64,000 bases of DNA from Medicago truncatula (lineage: Eukaryota; Streptophyta; Magnoliopsida; Fabales; Fabaceae), in contig NC_053043.1 in the NCBI RefSeq assembly GCF_003473485.1, forward strand, positions 2,428,001 through 2,492,000, written 5' to 3'. This document shows positions 37,151-48,090 of this stretch, piece by piece; position 1 is the stretch's first letter, and each line of letters starts with the position of its first letter. The translations under genes were made by a program, and so were the position numbers. Under the pieces are notes generated by a model. It did no database searches. It was not told the DNA's origin and saw only the letters and a program-made list of their open reading frames with translations.

Positions 37151-37567
37151 GGTTAAATGCATCTAAAGGTTCTTTAAGTTTTTCGTTTTTTCCAAAGTCG
37201 TCCTTTAAGTTTCAAAAGTCGCAAACAAGTCCTTTAAGTTTCAAAAGTCCCAAGCAAGTCCTTTTAGTTTTTGAATCGTTTCAAACAAGTCCTTTTAGAG
37301 GATGATGGTGATGATTTAGATGATAGCAACAAAGAGCATTATTCACCATTTGTCATGCCTAAAAAGATGACTAATTTTAAGTGGGTGTTAGGAGTTAAAT
37401 TTGGTACCAAAGATGAGTTCAAGGAAGCAATTACCAACTATGCTATCTACAATAGGACTTGTTTGAAACAATTCAAAAACTAAAAGGACTTGTTTGAGAC
37501 TTTTGAAACTTAAAGGACGACATTGGGAAAAATGAAAAACTTAAAGGACTTTTAGATGCATTTGACC
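37151..37567. mobile_element. Non-autonomous Mutator-like element, 417 bp, 9-bp target duplication
   Basis: Inverted ends ggttaaatgcatctaaagg and ggtcaaatgcatctaaaag, then repeated 'cctttaagtttcaaaagtc' text. The direct repeat tattaattt flanks it exactly at 37142-37150 and 37568-37576. It keeps a piece of transposase coding sequence, making it an internal-deletion derivative of an autonomous MULE. Confidence 0.9.
37289..37483 (+). pseudogene. MuDR-type transposase N-terminal fragment
   Basis: The frame reads EDDGDDLDDSN..., then FKWVLGVKFGTKDEFKEAIT and NYAIYNRTCLKQFKN before running into the terminal repeat. The pattern 'G.KF.sKeEFKeAi.nYAi.n' is the N-terminal MuDR DNA-binding region of plant MULE transposases. 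About 65 residues of a protein normally more than 600 long; cannot be active. Confidence 0.75.
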
Positions 37568-38599
37568 TATTAATTTTGTAGGTTTCTAAGTTTTATTATA
37601 TTTTCTTCTAACATTTGTTATTGATTTCTTGTTCTTGAAAATTTAAATTTTTAAATTAAGTAGAGAATAATTTAAATAAATGATATATTGTCAAATTTAA
37701 ATTGTTCTTTTAGGTGACATTTTCTTTTTGTCGAATAGTCCATATTGAACAAGAATATATATATATTTTTTTTACAAGAGCAAGAATAATTATATTTTCC
37801 TAAATATAAAATTCTCTTAAGTTATTTTTTTCTTATCCCTTTTTTTGGGATATCGTTTAAATTTTAATTTTTTTGTTGAATAGCCCATATTGTAGCTTGA
37901 TTTCTTAATCAGTCAAACACCAAATGTTAAATTCTCGGGTTAGTGCCCTTTAATCTAATCCACCTTAATGAGAATTCTATAACCTAGTCAACTTGTCCTT
38001 ATTACGAAATTACTTTTTTTTACAAGAAGAATGACCTTTGATCAAATGAATCAACGTACAAAAAAAAAAAAAAAATGAATAGAAGGTTAATTGAATGTCC
38101 ATGGGCCACGGCCGTCGGTCACTGGTCATAAAATTTCCCAGATATATCCCAAAAAAATGAGTAGTGCTATAAATAATTTCTACTATCTTTTAAGCACTCA
38201 AAGTGAATAATTATTGTGAAAAATAAGTTATGTTTTTTGAGTGAATTTAATAAGTTATGTTATGTTTTTCCTGGGTGAATCTTTTTAGGTGAATTTAATT
38301 ATTTCTACAAAGTGAAAAATTCGTGTTCTTACAACTACAAATATAAATCAGTTTGGCACACAAATGAATAATAATAAAGTTGATCTTATCTCTTACTACT
38401 GTCTTTTTCCATTGATATATGCTGGTTAAATAATTTACGATTATGGTCGTGACAACACAAGTTTTGCTCAGATTTGAAACTAACTATATTTATGATTTAG
38501 AAATTGATTAATCATCATGAGAAAAAAATGCAAATACTTAATCAATCAAAACTAAAAGTTCAATATGCAGCTTAATCTTTTTTTTTTTTTTTTTTTTTT

Positions 38600-38735
38600 T
38601 TTTGTCAAATAGTTTATTGGTTTGAATTCACACATTTTAAATCTGAAGAAGTCGGATGTATGGAGTTCGAACTCCAACCTTTGCATAAATATAATATACA
38701 ATATTCCTACCAACTAATTTAAGTTCACGGATAAG
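38600..38735 (-). mobile_element. tRNA-derived SINE-like copy, reverse orientation
   Basis: Plus-strand gagttcgaactccaacc ... ctaatttaagttcacgg mirrors the SINE head; the flank ggtttgaattcacacatttt matches the 3.5-kb copy. Preceded by a T tract of about 23 bases (the A tail in reverse). Confidence 0.6.
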
Positions 38736-38750
38736 ATGTAACTTAAACTA

Positions 38751-38870
38751 CCGTAAGAATTACGGTACAAGTGGAGAGCAGCCAAATTTAATTTGTTTGG
38801 TCATGGAAGAAAATTTTATGGTGGAAAATTCAATTACCCTTATCACTTGTCTATCTTACGTGGTAACCTT
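38751..38870 (+). promoter_or_regulatory. Conserved upstream block of PR-1 copies 2, 3 and the pseudogene
   Basis: The stretch with gagcagccaaatttaatttg, tcatggaagaaaatttt and atggtggaaaattc recurs at about 43325-43440 and 47311-47430, each about 130-240 bp upstream of a PR-1 ATG. It is shared promoter sequence from duplication, and a candidate regulatory region. No unambiguous W-box core pair was seen in it. Confidence 0.5.
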
Positions 38871-38932
38871 CTCTCTCTATTTTTAACAAGAAGAAATCTT
38901 CACAATTACAAAACTTTCATTTAAAAAATCCC

Positions 38933-38940
38933 TATAAATA
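38933..38940 (+). promoter_or_regulatory. TATA box of PR-1 copy 2
   Basis: cccTATAAATAgacc, 58 bp upstream of the ATG. The same box occurs at 43470 (copy 3), 47530 (pseudogene), 51851, 55106 and 59722 for later copies. Confidence 0.6.
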
Positions 38941-38990
38941 GACCACAAGAGCCCTAACATTTTCCATCAAACACATAATATAGTAACAAG

Positions 38991-39470
38991 ATGAGTTCAT
39001 TTTCTCTAATATGTGTCTTGGGTTTATTTATCATTATTGGTCACGTTGCACATGCCCAAAACTCACAAGCAGACTATGTGAACTCCCACAACGAAGCAAG
39101 ACGTCAGGTTGGTGTTGCAAATGTTGTCTGGGACAATAATCTTGCTACTGTTGCCCAAAACTATGCTAATTCACGCAGGGGTGATTGTCGACTGACCCAC
39201 TCTGGTGGCCGTTACGGGGAGAATCTCGCAGGGAGCACCGGAGACTTGAGTGGCACAGATGCAGTGAGGTTGTGGGTGAATGAGAAAAACGACTATAACT
39301 ATAATAGTAACACATGTGCTTCTGGTAAAGTGTGTGGCCATTACACTCAGGTTGTTTGGAGAAACACAAAGCGTATTGGATGTGCCAAAGTAAGATGTAA
39401 TAATGGAGGCACATTCATTATTTGCAATTACGATCCACCAGGCAACTATGTTGGTCAAAAGCCATACTAA
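38991..39470 (+). CDS. PR-1 protein (CAP superfamily), 159 aa, copy 2
   Basis: Intronless. Signal peptide [22 protein letters not shown], mature start [15 protein letters not shown]. The CAP cavity tetrad is complete (H70, E77, E98, H117), and [10 protein letters not shown] and CNYDPPGN signatures are intact. The C-terminal eleven residues, [11 protein letters not shown], fit the CAPE-peptide pattern PxGNxxxxxPY, expected to be cleaved after the CNYD segment. Closest in the array to copy 3 and the pseudogene. Basic residues are frequent, as in basic-type PR-1. Confidence 0.96.
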   Translation: MSSFSLICVLGLFIIIGHVAHAQNSQADYVNSHNEARRQVGVANVVWDNNLATVAQNYANSRRGDCRLTHSGGRYGENLAGSTGDLSGTDAVRLWVNEKNDYNYNSNTCASGKVCGHYTQVVWRNTKRIGCAKVRCNNGGTFIICNYDPPGNYVGQKPY

Positions 39471-39633
39471 GTGCATCATTAATAATATATCATGAATAAA
39501 TAAATACTCCAAACTAATGAAGTAAATGAATAATACCAGGAAAAATGAGTTCCCGACTCATTACGATCATGATGATATATACTTCTCAAATTGTTATATA
39601 TAATAAAACAATGTTTATGTGAGTTTCTCATAT

Positions 39634-39665
<32 letters not shown>

Positions 39666-39729
39666 TATAACTTCCAAACTAATTAATGTCATCTATTTTA
39701 AAAATTATGGTATTTATTTTTTTTGTCTA

Positions 39730-40740
39730 AAGAGGAATTCTGATGGCTCCACTTTGTATTACACAACACGATTAGTTGCTAAGGGATTCCATCAACGTTC
39801 TGGTATCGACTATAAGGACCAATTTAGCCTTGTTGTCAAACAAAATGGTGTTATGCATTTCTATTTCTTCTCAATGAAACTTTTAATGAAGAAGTATATA
39901 TGTCTCAACCACCTGTTTTTGTGTATCAAATATACATACTCTAATTATATTTGCATGCTTCAAAAGTCTCTTTATGGCCTCAACGAAGCTCCAAATGCAT
40001 ACACTAATATATATGTGGCCATAAAGACAATATTAATTGTGGCCTATTTTGTTGTCTATGTTGATGATTTACTTTTCAACGGTAACACCTTCAATTTTCA
40101 TCTCGGTGTTGAGCTTCTTCCCATTTCAAAATGCATTTTTCTTTCCCAATGACATTATATCCAAGATATACTTCAAAAAGGAAACATGATTGATGCCAAA
40201 CTTGTGTGTACTCCTATTCCTCCCACATCAAACTCTTCTACTATATTATAGTTTGTTATGTTGCCTCCCTATACCGTAACCATCATTAATTGGCTCTATT
40301 TACTACTTATATCCACCACTCGTCGTCTAGTTTGGACAACCACACTCCATCTCACTGCTTTTTGTGATACTGATTGTAAATCCATATGTGCCTATATTGT
40401 CTATCTTGGTCCAAATGCAGTTTCGTGGTCTTGCAAGAAACAATATACGATTCCTCAATCCTCTACAAATTAAAGGATGAATATCGAACCATTGGTTTAA
40501 CCACCACATAATTACTCTGGCCATGAAAACTACTCTATCAACTCTCTCAACTGTCAACCATTTACACAGAAAAATTGGAGCCAACTACCAATGTGCAAAT
40601 CTTGTATTTCACACAAGAATGAAGCACCTATCAATTGCCTACCATTTTGTTCGAGATCTTTTTGCCAAGAAAGAACTCCAAGTTTCACATGTTCCGTTTA
40701 GCCATCAACTTGTTGACTTTTGGAAGACTAAAAGTTGAAG
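39730..40740 (+). mobile_element. Ty1/copia retrotransposon fossil (RT and RNase H region)
   Basis: Remnant of a copia polyprotein: TRLVAKGFHQRSGIDYKDQF and a later VVYVDDLLFNGN stretch belong to the reverse transcriptase, and AVSWSCKKQYTIPQSST to the RNase H/connection region. LTRs were not found. It is clearly broken in many places and old; an inactive fossil between PR-1 copies 2 and 3. Confidence 0.85.
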
Positions 40741-41050
40741 AATATTTTTTTGGAGACTAAAACAAAAAATTGAAATATTTATAGGAACGGAAAATAACTA
40801 TTTTTTAATATACCATAATCATATTTAAGAATACACTCAAGAAAATAACCACAAGTGGTGTGATAGATCAATGTTATCTGCTATGGAGTAATTGTCCCAC
40901 AAAACAAAATGTAAAAGAAAATAATATTGTCAAACGTAATATAAAAGAAAAATAGAGTGAATAAAACGAGTATATAAATGTTTAGTTTAGAGTGAATAAA
41001 TCGAGTATATAAATGTTTCCTGTGTTGACAAAATATCCAAATATTTTATA

Positions 41051-41335
41051 CTCCCTCCGTTTTAAAATGAGTGTTGCTTTAGCAAAAAAAAATTGTTTTA
41101 AAATGAATGTCGCTTTACATTTCCAATGCAACTTTAATTTTTTTCTTCCAACTTTACCCTCAATAAATACTCCAACTTTTCTCTCTCACACAATTTTCAA
41201 TGCAACTTTAAGTTTGTCCTATTCTTATAAAATAAGGTTGTTTTAGTAAAATTGCTATGATATTTGACTACTTTATTCTATTCCTTAATCCATGTATATT
41301 TGGTTAAAATGACACTCATTTTAAAACGGAGAGAG
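41051..41335. mobile_element. Stowaway-type MITE, 285 bp, TA target duplication
   Basis: Ends CTCCCTCCGTTTTAAAATGA and, inverted, TCATTTTAAAACGGAGAGAG, both flanked by TA. Confidence 0.9.
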
Positions 41336-41684
41336 TATTCCATTGAAGGTAGGTATTTCTTCCATGTGACCAATGAACACAAAGAACATTGCACTTTGCC
41401 ACATATAAGTTCATAAATTTTTTGAGAGGATAAGTTTTTTTTTGAAGGGTTTTGCATGTGCCGTTTCGTTTTTTCCAATTAAAGACGTCATGAAGCATAC
41501 GTGATGAGCCGCATCTCACGCCTTGATTGAAGCCTGACGGCTCTTCTCAGTGAGAGAAGACAATAGAGGGCATTTGATTTTTTACCCCACATATTATCTT
41601 CTTTCAAAAAAATTTATCTACTTTTTTAGGTGGTGTTTTCGCCACATATTTTGATTTGAAGAAATAATTGCACATTTTTTAGGT

Positions 41685-41765
41685 CCCGTGAGCCTAACTC
41701 AGTTAGTAGAATAATGTATTATTATATGTAAGGGTCGGGGTTCGAATCCCGGACACTCCATTTAT
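41685..41765 (+). mobile_element. tRNA-derived SINE head
   Basis: cgtgagcctaactcagttag (A box) and gggttcgaatcccggacac (a near-perfect B box) 40 bases apart. It continues into ttcaccgtgaattctgaccac and an A-rich tail near 41800. Best-preserved member of the family in this window. Confidence 0.7.
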
Positions 41766-41839
41766 TCACCGTGAATTCTGACCACTAGGTTACCCGACAA
41801 AAAAAAAATAAAAAAAAATAATGGCACATTTGATTTGTC

Positions 41840-42725
41840 GAAAAATAAAAGATGAAACAACATAATTTATGTTTAATTTTAAAATTATTTCCGAAATAGA
41901 ACAAATAGGGGAGATTAAATAAAAATTGAAATTTTTATTTATTATTAAATTATAAGTCAACTTTTTATCTCAAATATAAATTATCTAAAATATCATTTAT
42001 TAAATTAACTTTTTATAAAAATTAAACTTTATTGTATATTGATTGGTCTCTGAGTGAGAGACTAGGGAAAGTTCTCAGTGTAACTTTGGGTCCAAACTTT
42101 GTCCCATTTTGCAACACAAGCCAATTATCGGGGGGAGGTCGTCTTTCTTTCTAACCGCCATATGGTTCGCCTTAAAATATTCTCTTAAATACTTATTTTT
42201 CTTTTATTTTTGAATCCACAAATATTATTAAACAAGGGTAGCGCAAGATGCACTTAACTCACTAAAGGAGGAAAAAGAGTACACAACAAGGGCGTAATAT
42301 CAAAAGACCCCTCAACACCAATACAAAATCAATAAATTAAAAAAAAAAACCCTAAAAGTCCAAGTTGAAGAACTAAAGCTTACAACAAGGAACAAAACAA
42401 CACTGGAAGCTTAAACCATCAAGTACTTATAAAATGAATTGTCCCAACTCTTCGGACACAACCTACAAACTGTATTAAGAAGAATCTGACTCCGTTCTCC
42501 AAGTGTAACTAGGAAGGTAGCCAACCTTAGACTTCATGATAATCTCCTAATTAACTAGCCTTCAAACATCTTGACAGCAGAGAGTAGGGATTTGTTAAGA
42601 TAAGTCATTCTTGTTTAGGTCGTTGCAAGTCTGCAACACGAGATTAAAGCTTTGATATCGAATTGTTCGTGAACTATAAATGAGGTGAACCTAAACTGCA
42701 AAAAGAGTTTGTCTCAACTCGAATC
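41840..42725. other. AT-rich spacer, no gene recognised
   Basis: The 42.2-42.7 kb part is less AT-rich and repeat-like (for example ctccaagtgtaactaggaagg) but has no frame with identifiable content. Confidence 0.4.
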
Positions 42726-43083
42726 CAGGGTTGGTCTTGTGCAAGTGCATCAAGGTCCTTGGCACATGGCCTCTAAGTTTGAGGGGCCTCAAAATTTGCA
42801 AAAAAAGAAAGAAAAAAAAAACTTATACTAACAGTAAAAATCCGTCACTAAATGTCATTTATCCGTAGGTAAAAATGTAGAAGGTAGTAATTTTGATGTA
42901 AATTATGCATTGTCCATATATAAATGTCTATTTGTATGTAGGTAAAGGTCGTGATTGAATCATTGTTCATTTATTTAACCACGACTTAGCTTTCTGAAGT
43001 GGTGTTAGATTTTTTTTCACTTCTTTTTAAATAAAGAATTATCAAGACTATAACTAGACCTTTGAATTGTTGGGGCGGTCCTG
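42726..43083. mobile_element. hAT-like non-autonomous element, 358 bp, imperfect 8-bp duplication
   Basis: Ends CAGGGTTGGTCTTG and, inverted, CAGGACCGCCCC, a hAT-type terminus. The flanking octamers ctcgaatc and cttgaacc match at six of eight positions. An interior stretch ggcacatggcctctaagtttg is typical of this element type. No transposase. Confidence 0.6.
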
Positions 43084-43560
43084 CTTGAACCGAGTTTTGA
43101 GTCGAAAAAACACCACATAACATAAGTCAGAATGTAGTGAGCCAGCCACTGATGATAAGAATTTCTCCTTACATCATTTAATTTTCTTCCACACATTTAA
43201 GTTTTGTTTTTTAGGAGAAATTTTAATTTTGTTGAATTGTCCATAGCAATGAATCTAGAAATTTTTTGCAAGCAATTAATTAATCAACACTAACAGTTAC
43301 TGTCGTTGTTCCCTGTAAAATGAGCCACCGTAATAATTACATTGCAATTGGTGGAAAGCAGCCAAATATTTCTTGTCATAGAAGAAATTTCTTTGTGGAA
43401 AATTCTATTACCCCTTGGCACTTGTCTTTCTTGCATACACATTTCCTTTCTCTATTATCAAATTTTCCCTATAAATATATCACAATAGCCCAGCATTTTT
43501 CATCAAACAAACATACCATATCATATAGCATCATTTCTAAAATTAATAGAAATAACAAAA

Positions 43561-44049
43561 ATGAGTTCATTTTCTCTATTGTGTGTGCTGGGCTTATCCC
43601 TCATTATGGTTCACGTTGCACATGCCCAAAACTCACAATCAGACTATGTGAACGCCCACAACGACGCAAGACGTCAGGTTGGTGTTGCAAATATTGTTTG
43701 GGACAATACTGTTGCTAGTTTTGCCCAAGACTATGCTAATCAACGCAAGGGTGATTGTCAACTGATCCACTCCGGTGGTGGTGGCCGTTACGGGGAAAAT
43801 CTAGCGTGGAGCTCTGGCGACATGAGTGGCTCAGATGCAGTGAAGTTGTGGGTGAATGAGAAAGCTGACTATGATTATAATAGTAACACATGTGCTTCTG
43901 GTAAAGTGTGTGGCCATTATACCCAGGTTGTTTGGAGAAACTCACAACGTGTTGGATGTGCCAAAGTGAGATGTGATAATAATAGAGGAACATTCATTAC
44001 ATGCAATTACGACCCACCAGGCAACTATGTTGGTGAAAAGCCATACTAA
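43561..44049 (+). CDS. PR-1 protein (CAP superfamily), 162 aa, copy 3
   Basis: Intronless. Signal peptide [22 protein letters not shown], then [15 protein letters not shown]. Tetrad H70, E79, E100, H119 complete. Compared with copy 2, it has two extra glycines in [10 protein letters not shown] and one extra residue in CDNNRGTF. C-terminal CAPE-type peptide [19 protein letters not shown] at 43470. Its second half and 3' flank (agtgtttcactttaagctat) are nearly identical to the pseudogene at 47.6-48.1 kb, showing recent exchange or duplication. A 60-bp (TA)n tract follows at 44217. Confidence 0.96.
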   Translation: MSSFSLLCVLGLSLIMVHVAHAQNSQSDYVNAHNDARRQVGVANIVWDNTVASFAQDYANQRKGDCQLIHSGGGGRYGENLAWSSGDMSGSDAVKLWVNEKADYDYNSNTCASGKVCGHYTQVVWRNSQRVGCAKVRCDNNRGTFITCNYDPPGNYVGEKPY

Positions 44050-44212
44050 GTGTTTCACTTTAAGCTATATAGAAACCATACCATATGATGGATAAATAAA
44101 TAAATAAATTGCAGGGTAAACGTATGTACGTAATGAGTTCTTGACTCATTATATGATATTTCTCAAATTGTTATTGTATAATAATAATAATATAATGTTC
44201 ATTATGTGAGTT

Positions 44213-44216
<4 letters not shown>

Positions 44217-44277
<61 letters not shown>
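44217..44277. repeat. (AT)n microsatellite
   Basis: About 30 AT units in the 3' flank of PR-1 copy 3; an analogous but shorter tract follows copies 1 and 2. Confidence 0.95.
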
Positions 44278-44278
<1 letters not shown>

Positions 44279-44639
44279 CTTCCAAGTTAATACCATCGTC
44301 TGTCTTAAAAATTACTCTTGTATTCCCTCACTTTTCTTCCCTCTCGCTCCTTTAAGAGATCATGGAATAAACAAATCTATCAATGTTTATAACACTATTT
44401 TTATTTTGCATATAGAAAATGATATTTCAAAGTTTTATAATAAATTATAGTAGTTTTTGGTAAAAAAAGAAATTGATAATTGTTGTTCTTGAAATATCCG
44501 TATACATATCTTCTGATGATATTGTATTATCGATATTCATTCCTCTTTAATTTTTAATTTTAAGATAATTTTCCATAAAAAAATTCAGTTTTTAAATTAA
44601 GTAACCTTAAGCTTAAAATTATCTCTAGGAAAATTATCT

Positions 44640-45290
44640 TTAGCTAAGCTTAATGAGGTCACTAATAACCTTAAGGCTCATAGGATTTTAGAGGTCATAC
44701 GACAACCTCCTTTGTTTAACTGGATCAAATCTAATACAGATGACACATCCTTAGGTTCTCTTGGCCCTTCTGTTTGTGCTGGAAAGAGGAAATTTAAGGT
44801 TGTTTTGGTTTGAATCTTTGTCAATCTTATGCTCTTTTTGCTGAGCTTATGGGAGTGATTCTTGCAATTGAGTTCGCTTATTAAGGAAACATGAATTACC
44901 TCTAGGTGGACACAAATTCTAAGATTGCTTCATTGGCAATCAAAGTCTCATTTGTTAGTTCCTTGGCAGATGAGGGTCAGATAGAATAATTGCTTACAAA
45001 TGATAAAAAAACTTGAATCTTATGATTTCTTACATTTACAGATAGGGAAATCACTGTGCTGACAAGTTAGTTAATCTAAGCTTATCAATTAGTAATTTTA
45101 CTTGATGGAGCAATACACCTATTGGAATTTTGGATGACCTGGCTAAAAGTAAACTTGGTCTCCATTTTTATAGATTTTGTTAACCTTGAGGGTTAGGTTT
45201 TGTCCCCCCTAATTTGTATTCCACTTTTCTTTAGGGTTGATCTCTATGCCTTATAGGCTCAACTTTTGCTCTAAAAAAATCTACATAATG
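44640..45290 (+). pseudogene. L1-type LINE 3' fragment with RNase H remnant
   Basis: Broken frames show FNWIKSNTDG..LGS.GPS.CAG (the N-terminal strand of the RNase H domain in plant LINEs), later AELMGVILAIEFAY, WVDTNSK and a W(S)NTPIGILDDLAKSKLG-like close. The 3' UTR text ttgtcccccctaatttgtat and a final A run agree with the 3' end of such a LINE. Several frame changes and stops; inactive. Confidence 0.65.
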
Positions 45291-45916
45291 AATTGCGGTA
45301 GAAAAGAGGCAATGGGATTAAGACGTCTGAATATTTGTGTCCAACTTTTGCTTTTTTATGTGACATTTCCTTTTTGCTGAATAGTCCATATTGAGCAAGA
45401 AGAATAATGGTACATCCGTTCCTAAATATAAAATTCTCGTAAGTATTTTATTTTTGAGGAGTGTTATTTAAACAACCAATTTGATGAAAACTTATTTGAC
45501 AACCATAACTTACAAAGAAAAAGGTAGTATTGACACGGAAACATAGCAATAGAGAGATAAAGTTAAAAATAATATGAATATGAGAAAGAAAGTTGTCACA
45601 AAAGTTGTATCAAATGGATGTTCAAATATCATTTCTCTTTATTTTTTTATGGTCAAGTCTCTTAAGTATTTTTTTTTTCTTATCCCTTTTTATAGATCTC
45701 TTTTAAATTTTAAATTTTTGTTGAATAGTACATATTGTAGCTTGATTTCTTAATCACTCTACACAGAAAGTTAAACTCTCGAGTTGGTTCCCTTTAATCT
45801 AATCCACCTTAATAAAAACTACGTTAAAATTGGTGGAAATTAGGAGCCAAGTTTTTCTATTCATGGACGCAATTTCATTTGAAAATTCTATAATCTAGGC
45901 TGCTGGTCCTTATTAT

Positions 45917-46490
45917 TGAAAAAAATTCAAGTCTCACATCAGATGGATAAGACTCTTGATAAAAGTTTATAAAGAGAAGACATTCCTCATCTTACAAACC
46001 AATTTTGTGAGAATGAGGTATGCCCCAATTTCAACATGGTATCAGAGACTCTCTAAGATTCATTGAGTCACTTGCTATTATGTTTCTGCTATTGACTCGT
46101 CCACCATTTATGTCCACGAACCAAGCTCAATAGTGATGATCATGAGAGCGTGTGTTAAAGAGTCCTGCATCGAACAAAAGAAATATATGAACATGTGTTT
46201 ATAAGTGGGAGCAATCCTTTCCTCACAAGCCGATCCAACCAGGATTCCAAGATGGTATCAGAGCTTGTTGAATTCAAGCGCCACCTACCTATCCACACAC
46301 CAAGCCCAAAGAGTGTTGGGCGTGAGGGGTGTGTTGTGAAAAATCCAAGTCCAAGTCCAATGATAGATAAGACTCATGATAAGAGTTTATAAAGAGGAGA
46401 TATTCCTGAACTTTTTTTTTTTGAAGGAAGGAGACAATCCTCACCTTATAAGTTGGTTTTGTGAAAACAAAATCTATAAATTAAATACAT
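45917..46490. mobile_element. TRIM-like LTR element relic (two LTR-like repeats with tRNA-Met primer sites)
   Basis: Two related segments (about 45917-46035 and 46337-46480) share tgaaaaa..tccaagtc, gataagactc(t/a)tgataa and agtttataaagag. After the first is TGGTATCAGAG (about 46039), the primer-site form used by TRIM and copia elements; a second TGGTATCAGAGC at about 46254 follows another LTR-like piece (gagtcctgcatcgaac). Very short internal region without coding capacity. A fossil, partly overlapping or nested copies, old. Confidence 0.6.
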
Positions 46491-46843
46491 CCCGAACTTA
46501 TAGGTGTTATGACATCAATTGGAATTACTTTTTCTCAAGTTTGCTATAATTTATTGGTATCATCAATGTACCCATTCTCGATAGAAAGGAAAAAAAAAAA
46601 AGAGCAGTGTTATGTTATATGGCACGCCTTCAATGCCAACAAAGTGACCAGTGATGGTGAGTTATTTTTGTGGTCCACCGGTGGTCCTTTTGATTTAAGG
46701 TTCGTATTAGGAGCTCCTTTTTCTCGGTTTTAAAAATTAAGTATTATTATTTTCTCAAAAATTAAAATCAAGTATGGATGATCTTTTTTTTTTTTACATG
46801 AGAAAAAGAGAAAAAGAAAAGAAAACAAAAAAGAGGGAAAAAA

Positions 46844-47092
46844 CTAGGTCTTCAGAAAGGACACACCTAAGGTATCACGCATTAAAGTAGATGATAAACA
46901 AGAGGGAGACTCATTGACCATGACAAGATGGTATGAACTATTAGCTCCCAACTTAGTGAGAACATCTGCACATAAATTTTCTTCTCGAGGGATATGAGTA
47001 ACAGTAAGTTTCCAATCCTTAGCAAAATAGTTTTGGATGAGTTCCAAGATATTTGCATAGTGATGGAAATGTGAAATCTCCTTCGACACCAA
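46844..47092 (-). pseudogene. LINE-type RNase H C-terminal fragment
   Basis: Minus-strand frame reads HYANILELIQNYFAKDW, KLTVTHIPREENLCADVLTK and LGANSS, then DTLGVSFLK. The 'hIpREeN.cADvLaKLG' pattern is the last helix and Asp region of the RNase H domain attached to plant L1 elements. About 80 residues; flanks degenerate. Confidence 0.65.
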
Positions 47093-47434
47093 TTACACCA
47101 CATGAAGATAGTCAGAGTAACACATAAGTTTTTTTTGGTCCGCTTCCTAACAGAAGTATGGCTGACCTATTAAATTTTATAGTAACAAATCAAGACAGAT
47201 TTGTTTTTTTATATAAGACATTTCCCTTATGTTGAATAATCCATAACAATGAACACGAAAAAAATGCAATTACTTAATCAATCAAAACTAAAAGTTAAAT
47301 ATGTAACTTAATCTACCGTAACAATTACGTTACAAGTGGGGAGCAGCCAAATTTAATTTGTTTGGTCATGGAAGAAAATTTCATGGTGGAAAAATCTATT
47401 ACCCTTAGCAATTGTCTATCTTACATAATAACCT

Positions 47435-47440
47435 TCTCTC

Positions 47441-47479
<39 letters not shown>
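47435..47479. repeat. (CT)n microsatellite in the pseudogene promoter
   Basis: Over 20 CT units about 50 bp upstream of the pseudogene's TATA box; copy 2 has only a short ctctctct at the equivalent place. Confidence 0.95.
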
Positions 47480-47481
<2 letters not shown>

Positions 47482-47610
47482 AAGAAGAATAATCTTCACA
47501 ATTACAAAATTTTCATGTAAAAAAGTCCCTATAAATACACATGAGCCCTAACATTTTTTTTTATCAAATACCTACCATACCATTTATATCTAGCCATAAT
47601 ATTAACAAAA

Positions 47611-48090
47611 ATGAGTTCATTTTCTCTACTGTGTTTCTTGGGCTTATTACTCATTATTGGTCATGTTGCACATGCCCAAGACTCACAAGCAGACTATGTG
47701 AACGCTCACAACGAAGCAAGATCTGAGGTTGGTGTTGCAAATATTGTTTGGGACAATACTGTTGCTAGTTTTGCTCAAGACTAAGCTAATCAACACAAGG
47801 GTGATTGTCAACTGATCCACTCCGGTGGCCGTTACGGGGAGAATCTCGCGGGTAGCACCGGAGACTTAAGTGGCTCAGATGCAGTGAAGTTGTGGGTGAA
47901 TGAGAAAGCTGACTATGATTATAATAGTAACACATGTGCTTCTGGTAAAGTGTGTGGCCATTATACCCAGGTTGTTTGGAGAAACTCACAACGTGTTGGA
48001 TGTGCCAAAGTGAGATGTGATAATAATAGAGGAACATTCATTACATGCAATTACGACCCACCAGGCAACTTTGGTGAAAAGCCATACTAA
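47611..48090 (+). pseudogene. PR-1 pseudogene (single nonsense codon), mosaic of copies 2 and 3
   Basis: The start and signal peptide are normal ([22 protein letters not shown]). Codon 58 is TAA (47782-47784) where copy 3 has TAT in AQDYANQ. After it the frame stays open to a normal stop, with [20 protein letters not shown], the complete tetrad, [12 protein letters not shown] and CNYDPPGN. One codon is missing in the C-terminal peptide ([10 protein letters not shown] instead of [11 protein letters not shown]). Upstream 300 bp follow copy 2; [16 protein letters not shown] follows copy 2; [13 protein letters not shown] and everything after SGSDAV follow copy 3. The defect looks recent. An upstream TATA box at 47530 is intact, so it may be transcribed. 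Confidence 0.93.

Noticed and set aside
39166-39512. Minus-strand frames opposite PR-1 copies
   Set aside because: Recurring antisense shadows in each paralog, explained by the conserved plus-strand coding sequence.
41685-41765. Possible tRNA gene (A and B boxes present)
   Set aside because: Acceptor and anticodon stems do not form and the same head is dispersed with different flanks; it is a SINE.
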